This document shows, piece after piece, positions 24,311-33,228 of a stretch of 41,740 nt of DNA; the stretch's first letter is position 1, and each line of letters opens with the position of its first letter. The stretch is taken from assembly GCF_025359345.1 (NCBI RefSeq), contig NZ_JANYGQ010000006.1, forward strand, positions 1-41,740, read 5' to 3'. The notes under the pieces were generated by a model, which saw only the letters and a list, made by a program, of their open reading frames with translations, was not told where the DNA came from and did not search any database. This DNA comes from Mucilaginibacter sp. (GTDB taxonomy: Bacteria > Bacteroidota > Bacteroidia > Sphingobacteriales > Sphingobacteriaceae). The translations under genes were made by a program, and so were the position numbers.

Positions 24311-25102
24311 TTATTCGCCGGCGGCGTGGTCATGCGTAGCTTCCTCGCGGAATAGCTTGGCGCTGAAATAATCGTTATTCATCCGGCTGATGTTGGTCAT
24401 CTTAATTTCCTTAGGGCATTCCGCTTCGCAGGCACCTGTATTGGTGCAATTACCGAAGCCTTCGGCATCCATTTGGGCAACCATAGCCTGTACACGGCTG
24501 TAACGTTCAGGCTGGCCCTGCGGTAACATGCCCAGCTGCGTAACTTTAGCAGATACAAACAACATAGCCGAGGCATTTTTACAAGCCGCCACGCAAGCCC
24601 CGCAACCAATACAAGTTGCCGAGTTGAATGCTTCATCAGCTATTACCTTCGGGATAGGAATGGAATTAGCATCGATAGTAACACCAGTGTTTACCGATAC
24701 GAAACCACCCGCCTGTTGTATTCTGTCGAAAGCTGACCTGTCTACCGCCAAATCCTTCACTACCGGGAAAGCAGCAGCGCGCCATGGCTCAATCACAATG
24801 ATTTCGCCATCGTGGAAGGTACGCATGTGCAGCTGACAAGTGGTGATGGCATTTTTTGGCCCGTGCGGATGCCCGTTGATATACAGCGAGCACATTCCAC
24901 AAATACCCTCGCGGCAATCATGGTCGAAATGAATGGGCTCCTCCCCTTTCAGGATAAGGCTTTCATTCACCACATCCAGCATTTCAAGAAACGACATATC
25001 AGGCGAAATACCTTCGGCCTTGTATGTCACAAATGCACCTTTGGTTTGGGCATTTTTCTGCCTCCAAACTTTTAGGGTTAAATTCATATTTCCAGTACTC
25101 AT
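24311..25102 (-). CDS. sdhB: Succinate dehydrogenase iron-sulfur subunit
   Basis: 263 aa. An N-terminal ferredoxin domain carries the [2Fe-2S] ligands C63, C68, C71 and C89 (CREGICGMC ... C). The C-terminal domain has C164xxC167xxC170xxxC174 and C219, C225, C229 for the [4Fe-4S] and [3Fe-4S] clusters. It moves electrons from the flavoprotein SdhA to the quinone site in SdhC, in complex II at the inner membrane. Last gene of the sdhC-sdhA-sdhB operon on the minus strand. The distance to sdhA is 70 bp and is filled by a palindromic heptad repeat. Confidence 0.97.
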   Translation of the reverse strand: MSTGNMNLTLKVWRQKNAQTKGAFVTYKAEGISPDMSFLEMLDVVNESLILKGEEPIHFDHDCREGICGMCSLYINGHPHGPKNAITTCQLHMRTFHDGEIIVIEPWRAAAFPVVKDLAVDRSAFDRIQQAGGFVSVNTGVTIDANSIPIPKVIADEAFNSATCIGCGACVAACKNASAMLFVSAKVTQLGMLPQGQPERYSRVQAMVAQMDAEGFGNCTNTGACEAECPKEIKMTNISRMNNDYFSAKLFREEATHDHAAGE

Positions 25103-25108
25103 ATCATT

Positions 25109-25174
25109 AAGTCTTGAGTCTTAAGTCTAAAGTCCAAAGTCGACTAACGACTCAAGACTTTAGACTTAGGACTT
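25109..25174. repeat. Palindromic AAGTC/GACTT heptad repeat between sdhA and sdhB
   Basis: AAGTCTTGAGTC (25109-25120) is a perfect reverse complement of GACTCAAGACTT (25149-25160); AAGTCTAAAGTC pairs with GACTTTAGACTT (25156-25167). It can form a long hairpin inside the operon transcript. Confidence 0.85.
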
Positions 25175-27107
25175 ATTTATAAGATCGTTGTGTTAAATGA
25201 ACAAATTCAAAGTCCAATACTTCTTTATTCAGTACCTCCGGTTGGTTATCCCCTTTGTACTCCCACGCAGCAACAAAAGCAAAATTGTCATCGTCACGCA
25301 ATGCCTCACCTTCGGGAGTCTGCGACTCCAGACGGAAGTGACCGCCGCACGATTCTCTGCGCATCAGGGCATCATCAACCATCAGCTCGCCAAGCTCCAA
25401 AAAGTCGGCTACACGGCCTGCTCTTTCAAGTGCCGGGTTAACTTCTTCGTTCTCGCCAACTACTTTAGCATTTTTCCAGAAATCGGCCCTAAGCTCGGCT
25501 ATCAAACCTTTTGCTTTGGTAAGGCCTTCTTCGGTACGCGCCATCCCACAATACTCCCACATAATGTGGCCAAGGTCGCGGTGGTATTCGTTAACTGTTT
25601 TGGTTCCGTTTAGGGCTAATAGTTTGTTAATCCGTGCCAGCACATCCTGTTTGGTTTGCTCAAAAGCAGGATGTTTGGTATCAACAGGTTTCGGGCCTAT
25701 CTGGGCAAGGTAATCGCCCAGGGTGTAAGGGATAACAAAGTATCCATCAGCAAGGCCCTGCATTAATGCCGAAGCACCAAGGCGGTTTGCACCGTGGTCG
25801 CTAAAATTACATTCGCCTAAAGCATATAATCCCGGTACGTTGGTGCTCAGGTTATAGTCAACCCAAAGGCCGCCCATAGTATAGTGCACGGCTGGGTAAA
25901 TACGCATTGGTTGTTTGTAAGGGTCCTCGTCGGTAATCTGATAGTACATATCAAACAGGTTACCGTACTTGGCCGATACTGCATCTTTACCCAGGCGTTT
26001 TATCGCATCGGCAAAATCAAGGAATACCGCAAAACCGGACGTTCCTACACCGCGTCCGTCGTCAACCATTTCTTTCGCGTTGCGTGATGCCACGTCGCGC
26101 GGAACAAGGTTACCGAATGAAGGATATTTTCTTTCCAGGAAGTAATCGCGGTCGTCCTCTTTTACCTGGTCGGCGGTTATTTCTTTCTTTCTTAATTTAG
26201 TCGCTACTTCAACCGTTTTTGGCGCCCATACCCGGCCATCGTTACGCAACGATTCCGACATCAGCGTTAATTTACTCTGGTGGTCGCCGCTTACAGGTAT
26301 GCAGGTTGGGTGTATTTGCGTGTAGCATGGATTAGAGAAAAACGCACCGCGCTTATGTGCACGCCACGCAGCAGTAACGTTTGAACCTATGGCATTGGTC
26401 GACAAATAAAATACGTTGCCATAACCGCCAGTCGCCAGCAATACGGCATGGCCGCTGTGCGTTTCCACCGCGCCGGTTATCAGGTTACGGGTAACAATAC
26501 CTTTAGCATGCCCGTCAATTGTTACTACATCCAGCATTTCGGTGCGGGTGTACATTTTCACCTTGCCAAGGTGTATCTGGCGGTTTAATGCCGAATATGC
26601 ACCCAACAATAATTGCTGTCCCGTTTGGCCACGTGCATAAAATGTACGTGATACCTGCGAACCACCGAATGAGCGGTTATCTAACAAGCCGCCGTATTCG
26701 CGGGCAAAAGGAACGCCTTGTGCCACGCATTGGTCAATAATATTTACCGACACTTCGGCAAGGCGGTATACGTTGCCTTCGCGGGCGCGGTAATCTCCAC
26801 CTTTAATAGTATCATAAAACAGGCGATAAACGCTGTCGCCGTCGTTCTGGTAATTTTTGGCAGCATTTATACCACCCTGCGCAGCAATAGAGTGCGCCCG
26901 GCGGGGGCTGTCCTGGAAACAAAATGCTTTCACATTGTAGCCCAACTCAGCCAACGATGCCGCTGCTGCTCCGCCCGCCAAACCTGTACCTACAACTATT
27001 ACATCGTATTTACGCTTGTTGGCCGGGTTAACCAGCTTTAAGTCAAATTTATGCTTGCTCCATTTTTCGGCCAATGGCCCTTTTGGAATTTTTGCATCTA
27101 AAGTCAT
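25173..27107 (-). CDS. sdhA: Succinate dehydrogenase flavoprotein subunit
   Basis: 644 aa, normal for Bacteroidota SdhA. FAD dinucleotide fold VVGTGLAGG at residues 38-46; covalent FAD attachment [11 protein letters not shown] with His72. The substrate region has [20 protein letters not shown] and, later, [10 protein letters not shown] with conserved His and Arg. It oxidises succinate to fumarate (or the reverse) and passes electrons to SdhB. In the Bacteroidota type the operon order is sdhC-sdhA-sdhB, as here. Stop codon TAA at 25173 lies at the edge of the heptad repeat. Confidence 0.97.
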   Translation of the reverse strand: MTLDAKIPKGPLAEKWSKHKFDLKLVNPANKRKYDVIVVGTGLAGGAAAASLAELGYNVKAFCFQDSPRRAHSIAAQGGINAAKNYQNDGDSVYRLFYDTIKGGDYRAREGNVYRLAEVSVNIIDQCVAQGVPFAREYGGLLDNRSFGGSQVSRTFYARGQTGQQLLLGAYSALNRQIHLGKVKMYTRTEMLDVVTIDGHAKGIVTRNLITGAVETHSGHAVLLATGGYGNVFYLSTNAIGSNVTAAWRAHKRGAFFSNPCYTQIHPTCIPVSGDHQSKLTLMSESLRNDGRVWAPKTVEVATKLRKKEITADQVKEDDRDYFLERKYPSFGNLVPRDVASRNAKEMVDDGRGVGTSGFAVFLDFADAIKRLGKDAVSAKYGNLFDMYYQITDEDPYKQPMRIYPAVHYTMGGLWVDYNLSTNVPGLYALGECNFSDHGANRLGASALMQGLADGYFVIPYTLGDYLAQIGPKPVDTKHPAFEQTKQDVLARINKLLALNGTKTVNEYHRDLGHIMWEYCGMARTEEGLTKAKGLIAELRADFWKNAKVVGENEEVNPALERAGRVADFLELGELMVDDALMRRESCGGHFRLESQTPEGEALRDDDNFAFVAAWEYKGDNQPEVLNKEVLDFEFVHLTQRSYK

Positions 27108-27124
27108 CTCTTATATCTGTTTTG

Positions 27125-27259
27125 AGAACCAAGAATCAAGAGTCAAGAATCAAGATAAACCTGAAAAAATCGTCTGTTTTACTTAGCTCTGTTTTTGCAT
27201 TTTTTTAACTAACTCCAAATGTCTTTTGTCTTGACTCTTGGTTCTTGATTCTTGACTCT
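27125..27259. repeat. Imperfect inverted heptad repeats flanking the sdhC-sdhA gap
   Basis: Left block 27125-27155 (built of CAAGA/GTCAAGA units) and right block 27229-27259 (TCTTGACTCTTGG...) are imperfect reverse complements. The sdhC stop codon lies in the right block. Confidence 0.75.
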
Positions 27260-28043
27260 ATTTACCTATACTCTGCAGGTAATAAACTACCGGCATTGCC
27301 GCAAATCCTATCGGGATAATTACCGCGAACAGCCAGGTACCAATTGCATAAACTATCGGTGTATATTTCCGGTGAACCCAGCCCAGCGTGCGGAATGCAC
27401 TCTGGAAACCATGCAGCAGGTGGAATGATACCGCGAACATGGCTATCACATAAAATATTACATATAATAAGTTGCTGAAGCTGTTTGCTACACGTGCATG
27501 CAAATCTTTCACCCTTACAATTTCAACATTGTTTTCAACCGATACACTTTTTTCGAAATCGGGTGTTACCGGGTTGTAGGCAACCGAGGTGGTTTTGTCA
27601 GTAGCAAGGTCGGTACGGTATTCTTTATAAACTATCTTGTGGCTGTATTTGTAAGCAAACCAAAAGTCGCTCATGTGTATCACTATAAACAAAAACAAAA
27701 TTGAGCCCAGCAGCCCCATGTTTTTCGACGACCAGGTTGCCGGCGATTTGTTTACCGTTGCATACGATACCGGCCTGGATTTGCGGTTTTTAATAGTCAA
27801 AATCAATGCATACAGCGCATGCACCAAAATGGAAAGATAAAGGAGGTAGGCAATAACTTCTATCGGCGGGAAGTGTGTTAAGAAGTTGGCGTACAGGTTA
27901 AAGCCAAAACCATCATCGTTTCTGAACAGCAGCAGGTTGCCGCCAAGGTGTACAATTAAAAACGTACACAAAAACAAGCCCGTTAAAGCCATTATCAGCT
28001 TCTTCCCCAACGATGAGTTAAAGGTTTGTTTGAATTCGCTCAT
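27258..28043 (-). CDS. sdhC: Succinate dehydrogenase cytochrome b558 subunit
   Basis: 261 aa, matching the five-helix diheme type of Bacteroidota. Helices lie at ~15-40, 60-83, 108-130, 185-208 and 230-252. Haem ligand candidates are H32, H75 and H123, with further His in FHLLHGFQSAFRTLGW near helix 4. It anchors the complex in the inner membrane and reduces or oxidises quinone. First gene of the operon; the ATG at 28043 lies ~20 nt after a perfect -7 box. The 150-bp gap to sdhA holds heptad repeats. Confidence 0.95.
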   Translation of the reverse strand: MSEFKQTFNSSLGKKLIMALTGLFLCTFLIVHLGGNLLLFRNDDGFGFNLYANFLTHFPPIEVIAYLLYLSILVHALYALILTIKNRKSRPVSYATVNKSPATWSSKNMGLLGSILFLFIVIHMSDFWFAYKYSHKIVYKEYRTDLATDKTTSVAYNPVTPDFEKSVSVENNVEIVRVKDLHARVANSFSNLLYVIFYVIAMFAVSFHLLHGFQSAFRTLGWVHRKYTPIVYAIGTWLFAVIIPIGFAAMPVVYYLQSIGK

Positions 28044-28065
28044 TATATGTCAAGATTTATTTCCG

Positions 28066-28073
28066 CAAAAGTA
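28066..28073 (-). promoter_or_regulatory. -7 box of the sdhCAB operon
   Basis: On the minus strand TACTTTTG matches TAnnTTTG exactly. The start codon lies ~23 nt downstream. The -33 element is not clear (a TTTTAG stretch ~20 nt upstream is possible). Confidence 0.6.
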
Positions 28074-28240
28074 TTTATTAAATACTAAAAGATATTAATG
28101 GAAGCAGCTTATTGAGTATGAAATAACTATTTAGAAACGTTCTAAGTTACTTATTTAGAGATTAGCGATTAGAGGTTAGAAGGACTAAAAATAATTGTTA
28201 TTTTCGGAGCGTTGTTCCTTATCTCATTAACTTTTATCAA

Positions 28241-29380
28241 ATGAAATTCCCCTGCATTATTTTACTTGGTTTATTGGTAGCCGCCGGCTGTAAAAAACAG
28301 GCAAACGTTGAATTTTCCGGCAGCATACCGGGCCTTAACGCTGGCGTATTTACTATTAAAACACTTGGCGACAGCACCGTTTATGGCGAAAACATAAAAG
28401 ACGGCAAGTTTGCTATCCCGCAAAAACACCTTGGGCGTCCGGGCTATTTTAAATTGAACATTACGGATGATGCAAAAAATGATGGCCACAACCCTTTCGA
28501 GGTTTACCTGGAAGACGGGAAATATACCATTGAGGCAAAGGCCGATGAGCTTTACAAATATCCTAAAATTACTTCAACCTCAAAAATACAGGAGCAGCTT
28601 TCGATGTTCTACACACTGGCTGATAACATGAGTGCCGAAACGCAACTACAGATCGTAAAGATCAATAAAAACCTCACCGATAACGTAAATAAACTTTCGC
28701 CCGATGCATATACTGCCCTGCTGACCAAACTACAGGAGTACCAGTCAAAAATGCGCGATGTTAACGCTACTGCATTTAAACAGTTTTTAAAACAATATCC
28801 GCAGAGCGAGATCAGTGCGCATATTCTTTCGAAGCTGGATTATGAAGGCGACCCGGTTACCTATTATGCTATTTTCAAAAGCCTTAGCCCTGCTGCCCAA
28901 AGCAGCGAAGATGGCCAGGAAATTGGCGACAAACTGAGCCATATGATAAAATTGGTGGCCGGCAAACAGGCGCCAGTGCTGGAAGGTAAAACACCGGATG
29001 GCAAAACATTCGACCCGAAAAGTGTGCATAAGAAAATGATCGTGATTGATTTCTGGAAAGCAGGCAACGCATTCAGCCGCAAAAACCACGACCAGGTAAA
29101 ATCGCTGCTGGCACAGGATGGTATAGGAAAAAAAGTTGAATTTATAAGCGTATCGCTGGATTCAAAATCAGACTGGTGGACAACGGCTTTAAAAGACGAC
29201 AAGCTGACCTGGACCCAGGTATCAGACTTAAAAGGCAACGACTCGCCCAATGCAGCCAACTACAACATCACCGAAATACCAACCTACTATTTGCTGGACG
29301 GGCAGTGGAATATTATTGTACCGAAAATTCCGCTTAAAACTTTAGAATTTGAGATATCGCAGTATTTGAAGAAGCATTAG
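28241..29380 (+). CDS. DUF4369-TlpA/AhpC-type lipoprotein lacking the CxxC motif
   Basis: 379 aa. Lipobox VAAGC with Cys17. Residues ~20-125 fit a DUF4369-like beta domain (SGSIPGLNAGVFTIKTL, GDSTVYGENIKDGKF), ~130-240 are helical, and ~245-379 form a thioredoxin-like fold. The active-site stretch reads DFWKAGNAFSRKNHDQ, where family members have WC..C; no cysteine pair remains, although the cis-Pro loop ITEIPTYYLLD is conserved. It cannot act as a normal disulfide reductase or oxidase, so a binding role in the periplasm is likely. Divergent from the sdh operon. Confidence 0.88.
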   Translation: MKFPCIILLGLLVAAGCKKQANVEFSGSIPGLNAGVFTIKTLGDSTVYGENIKDGKFAIPQKHLGRPGYFKLNITDDAKNDGHNPFEVYLEDGKYTIEAKADELYKYPKITSTSKIQEQLSMFYTLADNMSAETQLQIVKINKNLTDNVNKLSPDAYTALLTKLQEYQSKMRDVNATAFKQFLKQYPQSEISAHILSKLDYEGDPVTYYAIFKSLSPAAQSSEDGQEIGDKLSHMIKLVAGKQAPVLEGKTPDGKTFDPKSVHKKMIVIDFWKAGNAFSRKNHDQVKSLLAQDGIGKKVEFISVSLDSKSDWWTTALKDDKLTWTQVSDLKGNDSPNAANYNITEIPTYYLLDGQWNIIVPKIPLKTLEFEISQYLKKH

Positions 29381-29471
29381 TAAATTCATTCGCGATCCCA
29401 CATGTTCTGCCAGAGATTTAAGTTAACTCACAAAAATTCTTCAAATATTTAAAGGGCCATCGGCCCGGAAC

Positions 29472-29636
29472 ATATTGTAGCCGCGGGTTTCAACCCGTGG
29501 TAGATTGATTAAAAAATAAAGAGTGCCATCGGCACGAGCCATAGTTATGTGTAAATATTCAAAAATATTGGTCGAACCTACGGTTCTGAATCCATTTCGT
29601 CTTTAATCCACGGGTTAAAACCCGTGGCTACAATAT
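29472..29636. repeat. 165-bp inverted repeat with 19-bp arms and internal hairpins
   Basis: Arms 29472-29490 (ATATTGTAGCCGCGGGTTT) and 29618-29636 pair at 18 of 19 positions. Each arm is part of a small CGGGTTxxAACCCG hairpin. The size is close to those of the units at 4826, 7627 and 12441. Confidence 0.75.
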
Positions 29637-29740
29637 CAGGCCGAGGCTACGCCTCTTTATTTAACCTAAGCATCTGCAGCAAAAACCCATATATTTTTTA
29701 TGGGTTAACCTAAACTCGAGAACCCCTGCGGGAACGGAGC

Positions 29741-29774
29741 GACTTTCGACTCAAGACTATCGACTTAAGACTAT
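29741..29774. repeat. GACTT heptad block
   Basis: Imperfect units GACTTTCGACTCAAGACTAT and CGACTTAAGACTAT just downstream of the Fe-S protein stop (29779, minus strand). Confidence 0.7.
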
Positions 29775-29778
29775 TACC

Positions 29779-30567
29779 TTACAACCCATTCGCTCTAACA
29801 GTAATTTCAGCAATATCAAGCACCTGTATTTCCTGTTCTTTGTTTTCATGCTTAACGCCATCGCGCAGCATGGTCATACAAAAGGGGCAAGCGGCAGCAA
29901 CAACTGTGGCTTTACTTTCCAGTATATCGGCCATGCGTTCAACGTTGATATCTTTGTTGCCTTTCTCGGGTTCCTTAAACATCTGTGCGCCCCCTGCGCC
30001 GCAGCACAGGCCGTTGCTTTTGCAGCGTTTCATTTCAACCAGGTCGGCATCCAAAATTTCAAGCGCTTTGCGGGGCGCTTCGTAAACGTTGTTACCGCGG
30101 CCAAGGTAGCATGGGTCGTGGTAGGTTATCTTTTTGCCTTTAAAGCTTTCACCACCTTCGGCTGTTAGCTTGCCTTCGTCAATTAACTGTTGTATAAGTT
30201 GCGAATGATGGATTACTTCGTAATTACCACCCAGCCCTGGGTATTCGTTTTTAATGGTGTTAAAACAATGTGGGCAACCCGTTACTATCTTTTTTATCTC
30301 GTAAGCATCCAGCACCTGTATATTGGCCATGGCCTGCATCTGGAACAAAAACTCATTACCAGCACGTTTGGCAGGATCGCCGGTGCAGCTTTCTTCGGTG
30401 CCAAGTACGGCAAAGCTTATACCTACGTGGTTTAGTATTTTGCAAATATCTCTTGTAATCCGCTGTGCGCGCTCGTCAAAACTGCCGGCACACCCTACCC
30501 AAAACAATATTTCGGGTTGTTTACCTTCGGCAGCCATTTCGGCCATAGTTGGAATATTTTGGCTCAT
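29779..30567 (-). CDS. CCG-domain (Fe-S)-binding protein, HdrB/LutA-like subunit
   Basis: 262 aa, two cysteine-rich CCG domains. The first carries FWVGCAGSFDERAQ and TGCPHCFNTIKNEY; the second has DPCYLGRG, CKSNGLCCGAGGAQMF and AAACPFCMTML. Such domains bind an unusual 4Fe-4S cluster in heterodisulfide reductase B, GlpC and LutA. It is encoded after a membrane Fe-S partner (31042-32352), from which it is separated by a DUF2750 gene. The pair probably transfers electrons between a soluble donor and the quinone pool. Conserved organisation in Bacteroidota; exact donor unknown. Confidence 0.9.
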   Translation of the reverse strand: MSQNIPTMAEMAAEGKQPEILFWVGCAGSFDERAQRITRDICKILNHVGISFAVLGTEESCTGDPAKRAGNEFLFQMQAMANIQVLDAYEIKKIVTGCPHCFNTIKNEYPGLGGNYEVIHHSQLIQQLIDEGKLTAEGGESFKGKKITYHDPCYLGRGNNVYEAPRKALEILDADLVEMKRCKSNGLCCGAGGAQMFKEPEKGNKDINVERMADILESKATVVAAACPFCMTMLRDGVKHENKEQEIQVLDIAEITVRANGL

Positions 30568-30589
30568 TATTTATGCTTTTGCTTACAAC

Positions 30590-31030
30590 CTAACCAATTG
30601 ATTCATTGGCCTCTGTTATAAACTCGTTTATACTTTTATAATTTAAAAATGCAATCGCTGAATTGATAGTAGTTAATTGGTTAAGAATGTCGAGCGCTAA
30701 ATTTAATGCATTACTTTCGTTTCCAAACATATTAGCATCCCAGTTAACTCCTGCCAAAACTTCTTCATTAGCCATTTCGACACACCAACTTTCTAAAAAT
30801 TCAGCTAATGGAATTTGCGTCGGAACATATCCTTTCCATTCATTAGTTGCGCAGGCTTTCGCATAAGCCCGGTCTGACCAAAACGGAATTACACTAATTT
30901 CATCGTTTTCATTTGAAGTTGAATTTGCCCAGCCCTGCTTATCCTTCAATCCCCACACAAGTTTTGATGCAGCAATCCTTTCAATAAATAATTTGTACCC
31001 GTTTTCTGTTGTTGCAATGTCCTGTAGCAT
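30590..31030 (-). CDS. DUF2750 protein inserted in the Fe-S operon
   Basis: 146 aa. The DUF2750 pattern is clear: VWGLKDKQGWANSTS, IPFWSDRAYAKACATNEWKG, YVPTQIPLAEFLESW, and a GVNWDANMFG turn. Members are small cytoplasmic proteins of unknown function. Here it lies between the two Fe-S subunits with gaps of 22 and 11 nt. The Asn-rich, AT-richer composition differs from its neighbours, so it may be a later insertion into the operon (inference). Confidence 0.78.
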   Translation of the reverse strand: MLQDIATTENGYKLFIERIAASKLVWGLKDKQGWANSTSNENDEISVIPFWSDRAYAKACATNEWKGYVPTQIPLAEFLESWCVEMANEEVLAGVNWDANMFGNESNALNLALDILNQLTTINSAIAFLNYKSINEFITEANESIG

Positions 31031-31041
31031 TTTTCTTCTTC

Positions 31042-32352
31042 TTATTTATCGATATCCGCATCTGCCCAGTTAAATCTATCTGCTGCGCTATATTTCCATG
31101 GTGCGCCGTTATTCTCCACGTTACCAAACATATTGTTAATGCTTGCCGGTGCCTGCGATTCTTCCATCACCGCGTAGCGTCGTAGTTCCGTTATTATTTC
31201 AAGCGGGTTAATGTTCACGGGGCAGGCCTCAACACAGGCATTGCAGGTGGTACAGGCCCAAAGCTCTTCGCGGGTAATGTAATTGTCCAGCAGGGCTTTA
31301 TTGTCAGTATAATCTTTTCCGTGTTTATCAATATTGTTGCCCACCTCGGTTATCCTGTCGCGGGTATCCATCATTATTTTGCGGGGCGATAGCAGTTTAC
31401 CCGTAATATTTGCGGGGCAAACCGAGGTGCACCTGCCGCATTCGGTACAGGTGTAAGCCTCCATCAGGTTTTTCCAGGTAAGGTCGGTTACGTCTTTTGC
31501 GCCAAAACGCTGCGGTTCTCCGGTTGTTTCGGGCACAAAGGAAGGATCGAGCATTGCCTTTACCTCACCTGTTACCGAAGCCATATTTGTAAACTCCCCT
31601 TTTAGGTGCAAATTGGAATAATAAGTATTTGGAAAAGCCAGCAGGATATGAAAATGCTTTGAATAAGGCAGATAATTTAAAAACGCAAGTATACCTATGA
31701 TGTGGAACCACCAACAGCCACGCTCGATTAGTTCAAGCCCTGCAGCACTATCCGGCAACAGCGGACTAAGCAACGAACTCACCGGGAAACTGCCCGCTTT
31801 TATATAGTGCCCGAAATTTAGTAATTGTAGCTTATGATCGGCGGCGTTCATGGTTAAAAAGGCCGTCATTAATAGTATTTCGATGATAAGAATGTAATTA
31901 GCGTCGGATTTTGGCCATTCGGTCATCTCTGTGCCGCTAAAGCGTTTAAGCCGAACAATGTTGCGCCTGCACAAAAAAACCACACAGGCAGTAAGTACCA
32001 AAATAGCCAGGAACTCAAATCCGCCAATAAGCAGATCATACAGCCCGCCCAGCGGCTTTGAAAATATGCGGTGCGAGCCGAAAATACCGTCGATCATTAT
32101 CTCCATTACCTCCAGGTTAATGATAATAAAGCCCACATAAATAAAAAAGTGCATTACAGCAGCTAGCGGGCGTTTTACCATTTTGGTTTGGCCAAGAGCA
32201 ATTTTCGCCATCGTTTTCCAGCGCAGGGCTGGGTTATCCGAGCGATCGGCGGGACGTCCAAGCAAAATATTGCGCCTTATTTTGCCAACATTTTTGCTAA
32301 AAAGATAAATGGCCGCAGCCAGGATGATGATAAACAGTATTTGTGCAATCAT
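31042..32352 (-). CDS. Membrane (Fe-S)-binding protein, HdrC/NarI-like
   Basis: 436 aa. The N-terminal half holds membrane helices (~3-22, 60-85, 105-130, 150-170, 215-235), resembling a haem-b NarI-type or quinone anchor. The C-terminal half contains two 4Fe-4S motifs, CTECGRCTSVCP and CTTCNACVEACP. This joins membrane and ferredoxin parts, as in HdrC/NarI-like subunits of quinone oxidoreductases. With the CCG protein it likely forms an oxidoreductase complex. A -7 box lies 23 nt before the ATG. Confidence 0.9.
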   Translation of the reverse strand: MIAQILFIIILAAAIYLFSKNVGKIRRNILLGRPADRSDNPALRWKTMAKIALGQTKMVKRPLAAVMHFFIYVGFIIINLEVMEIMIDGIFGSHRIFSKPLGGLYDLLIGGFEFLAILVLTACVVFLCRRNIVRLKRFSGTEMTEWPKSDANYILIIEILLMTAFLTMNAADHKLQLLNFGHYIKAGSFPVSSLLSPLLPDSAAGLELIERGCWWFHIIGILAFLNYLPYSKHFHILLAFPNTYYSNLHLKGEFTNMASVTGEVKAMLDPSFVPETTGEPQRFGAKDVTDLTWKNLMEAYTCTECGRCTSVCPANITGKLLSPRKIMMDTRDRITEVGNNIDKHGKDYTDNKALLDNYITREELWACTTCNACVEACPVNINPLEIITELRRYAVMEESQAPASINNMFGNVENNGAPWKYSAADRFNWADADIDK

Positions 32353-32374
32353 TATGCGTGCATAGTAATTTTTT

Positions 32375-32382
32375 CAAAGTTA
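32375..32382 (-). promoter_or_regulatory. -7 box of the Fe-S oxidoreductase operon
   Basis: TAACTTTG on the minus strand matches TAnnTTTG exactly. It precedes the ATG at 32352 by about 22 nt. Confidence 0.6.
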
Positions 32383-32589
32383 TATTTATTGTTGTAAAGA
32401 TAAAATTGAATTAGCTGATTGAGTTGAATATTTAGAATTAGTTGATTGAGTTGGACAGGTTGGGTGAGTTGAGTGACGAGCAATCCTTATTTTCAGCCAA
32501 ATTATTCCAGTTCAGCTTAATTAATTCTCTACATTTTCAGCGACTTACATCTTTTTTCAAAAAAAATCATCCTAAAATAAAAAAAACGC

Positions 32590-32597
32590 TACATTTG
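32590..32597 (+). promoter_or_regulatory. -7 box of tRNA-Phe
   Basis: TACATTTG matches TAnnTTTG exactly and lies 16 nt before the tRNA 5' end. A-rich DNA upstream. Confidence 0.65.
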
Positions 32598-32613
32598 CAG
32601 TCCTTAAACGGTC

Positions 32614-32686
32614 GGTATCATAGCTCAGTCGGTAGAGCAAAGGACTGAAAATCCTTGTGTCGCTGGTTCGATCCCAGCTGATACCA
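32614..32686 (+). tRNA. tRNA-Phe (GAA)
   Basis: 73 nt cloverleaf: acceptor GGTATCA/TGATACC, D arm with GCTC...GAGC, anticodon stem AAGGA/TCCTT with loop CTGAAAA giving anticodon GAA (32647-32649), T arm GCTGG-TTCGATC-CCAGC, discriminator A. The 3' CCA is not encoded. A strong terminator follows. Accessory genes begin on its downstream side. Confidence 0.97.
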
Positions 32687-32696
32687 CAACTACTAG

Positions 32697-32728
32697 AAGC
32701 CTTAAAGTGTTTACTTTAGGGCTTTTTT
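32697..32728 (+). terminator. Terminator after tRNA-Phe
   Basis: A 12-bp stem (32697-32708 with 32713-32724, one G-U) with a 4-nt loop, followed by T residues. Confidence 0.9.
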
Positions 32729-33228
32729 ATTGCCTTAAAGTGCCTTTCTGACATCAAAATGCAGGTTATTTGTTCTGTTGATTAATCTTTTGTTTGAAGG
32801 AGTTGTTTCATTCGATTGTTACTTTCCGATTCGTAATTAAGGAGTTTTAGTGTGTATTTGGCGCACTTTTGGCGCAGTTTTAATGGTAATTTTACATGTT
32901 AAGTAGTCATTAAAGGGCTTTTTCATATCAATTTTGATTAAGTGAATAAATAATTATAAAGCCCCACCCAGGTTCGGCGCAATCAAGTGCAAAAGGAAAC
33001 GATATAAATAGCCTGTGTAGTAGACTGCGGGTTTATGCTCGGCAATCTTTTGCACGCTTCAGCAGCGCCGGTCCTAACTTTGCTGAATAATTATATATCA
33101 CCACCACCCGCCTTTTTGCCTTTCCAGCTATTCTGATGCCAGTAAAATAAGACACCGAATTATCTGGGTATTACCCCTAAAAACTAAGTGTCTTTAATCA
33201 TAGTTAGTATTGTTGCTGTTTATCATAA
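32729..33228. other. 500-bp intergenic region after tRNA-Phe, no gene
   Basis: No convincing frame. Contains two direct copies of TTTGGCGCA (around 32858 and 32868), an inverted pair GTGCAAAAG/CTTTTGCAC (32987-32995 and 33047-33055) and one copy of a 41-bp repeat (33161-33201). The inverted pair and short direct copies could be recombination sites of an integrated element. A remnant minus-strand frame of ~38 codons at 32780-32895 shows no recognisable product. Confidence 0.6.
33161..33201. repeat. Copy 1 of a 41-bp imperfect direct repeat
   Basis: 34 of 41 positions agree with 35655-35695 (shared core ACCCCTAAAAA, then GTCTTTAA). The copies flank the AlbA_2/Cys-rich/PBCV-adaptor block. Confidence 0.65.

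Larger units (their letters stand above)
29381..29778. other. 398-bp intergenic region with repeat elements, no gene
   Basis: Contains the inverted pair at 29472-29636 and the heptad block at 29741-29774. Other motifs such as GCCATCGGC (around 29456 and 29524) suggest composite repeat DNA. No coding frame of note. Confidence 0.7.

Noticed and set aside
24311..28043. Fumarate reductase instead of succinate dehydrogenase
   Set aside because: Sequence alone cannot separate the two directions in this Bacteroidota family; sdh was kept as the common name, with both directions possible.
32729..33228. Integrase remnant next to tRNA-Phe
   Set aside because: The only open stretch is ~38 codons with no recombinase motif; cannot be supported.
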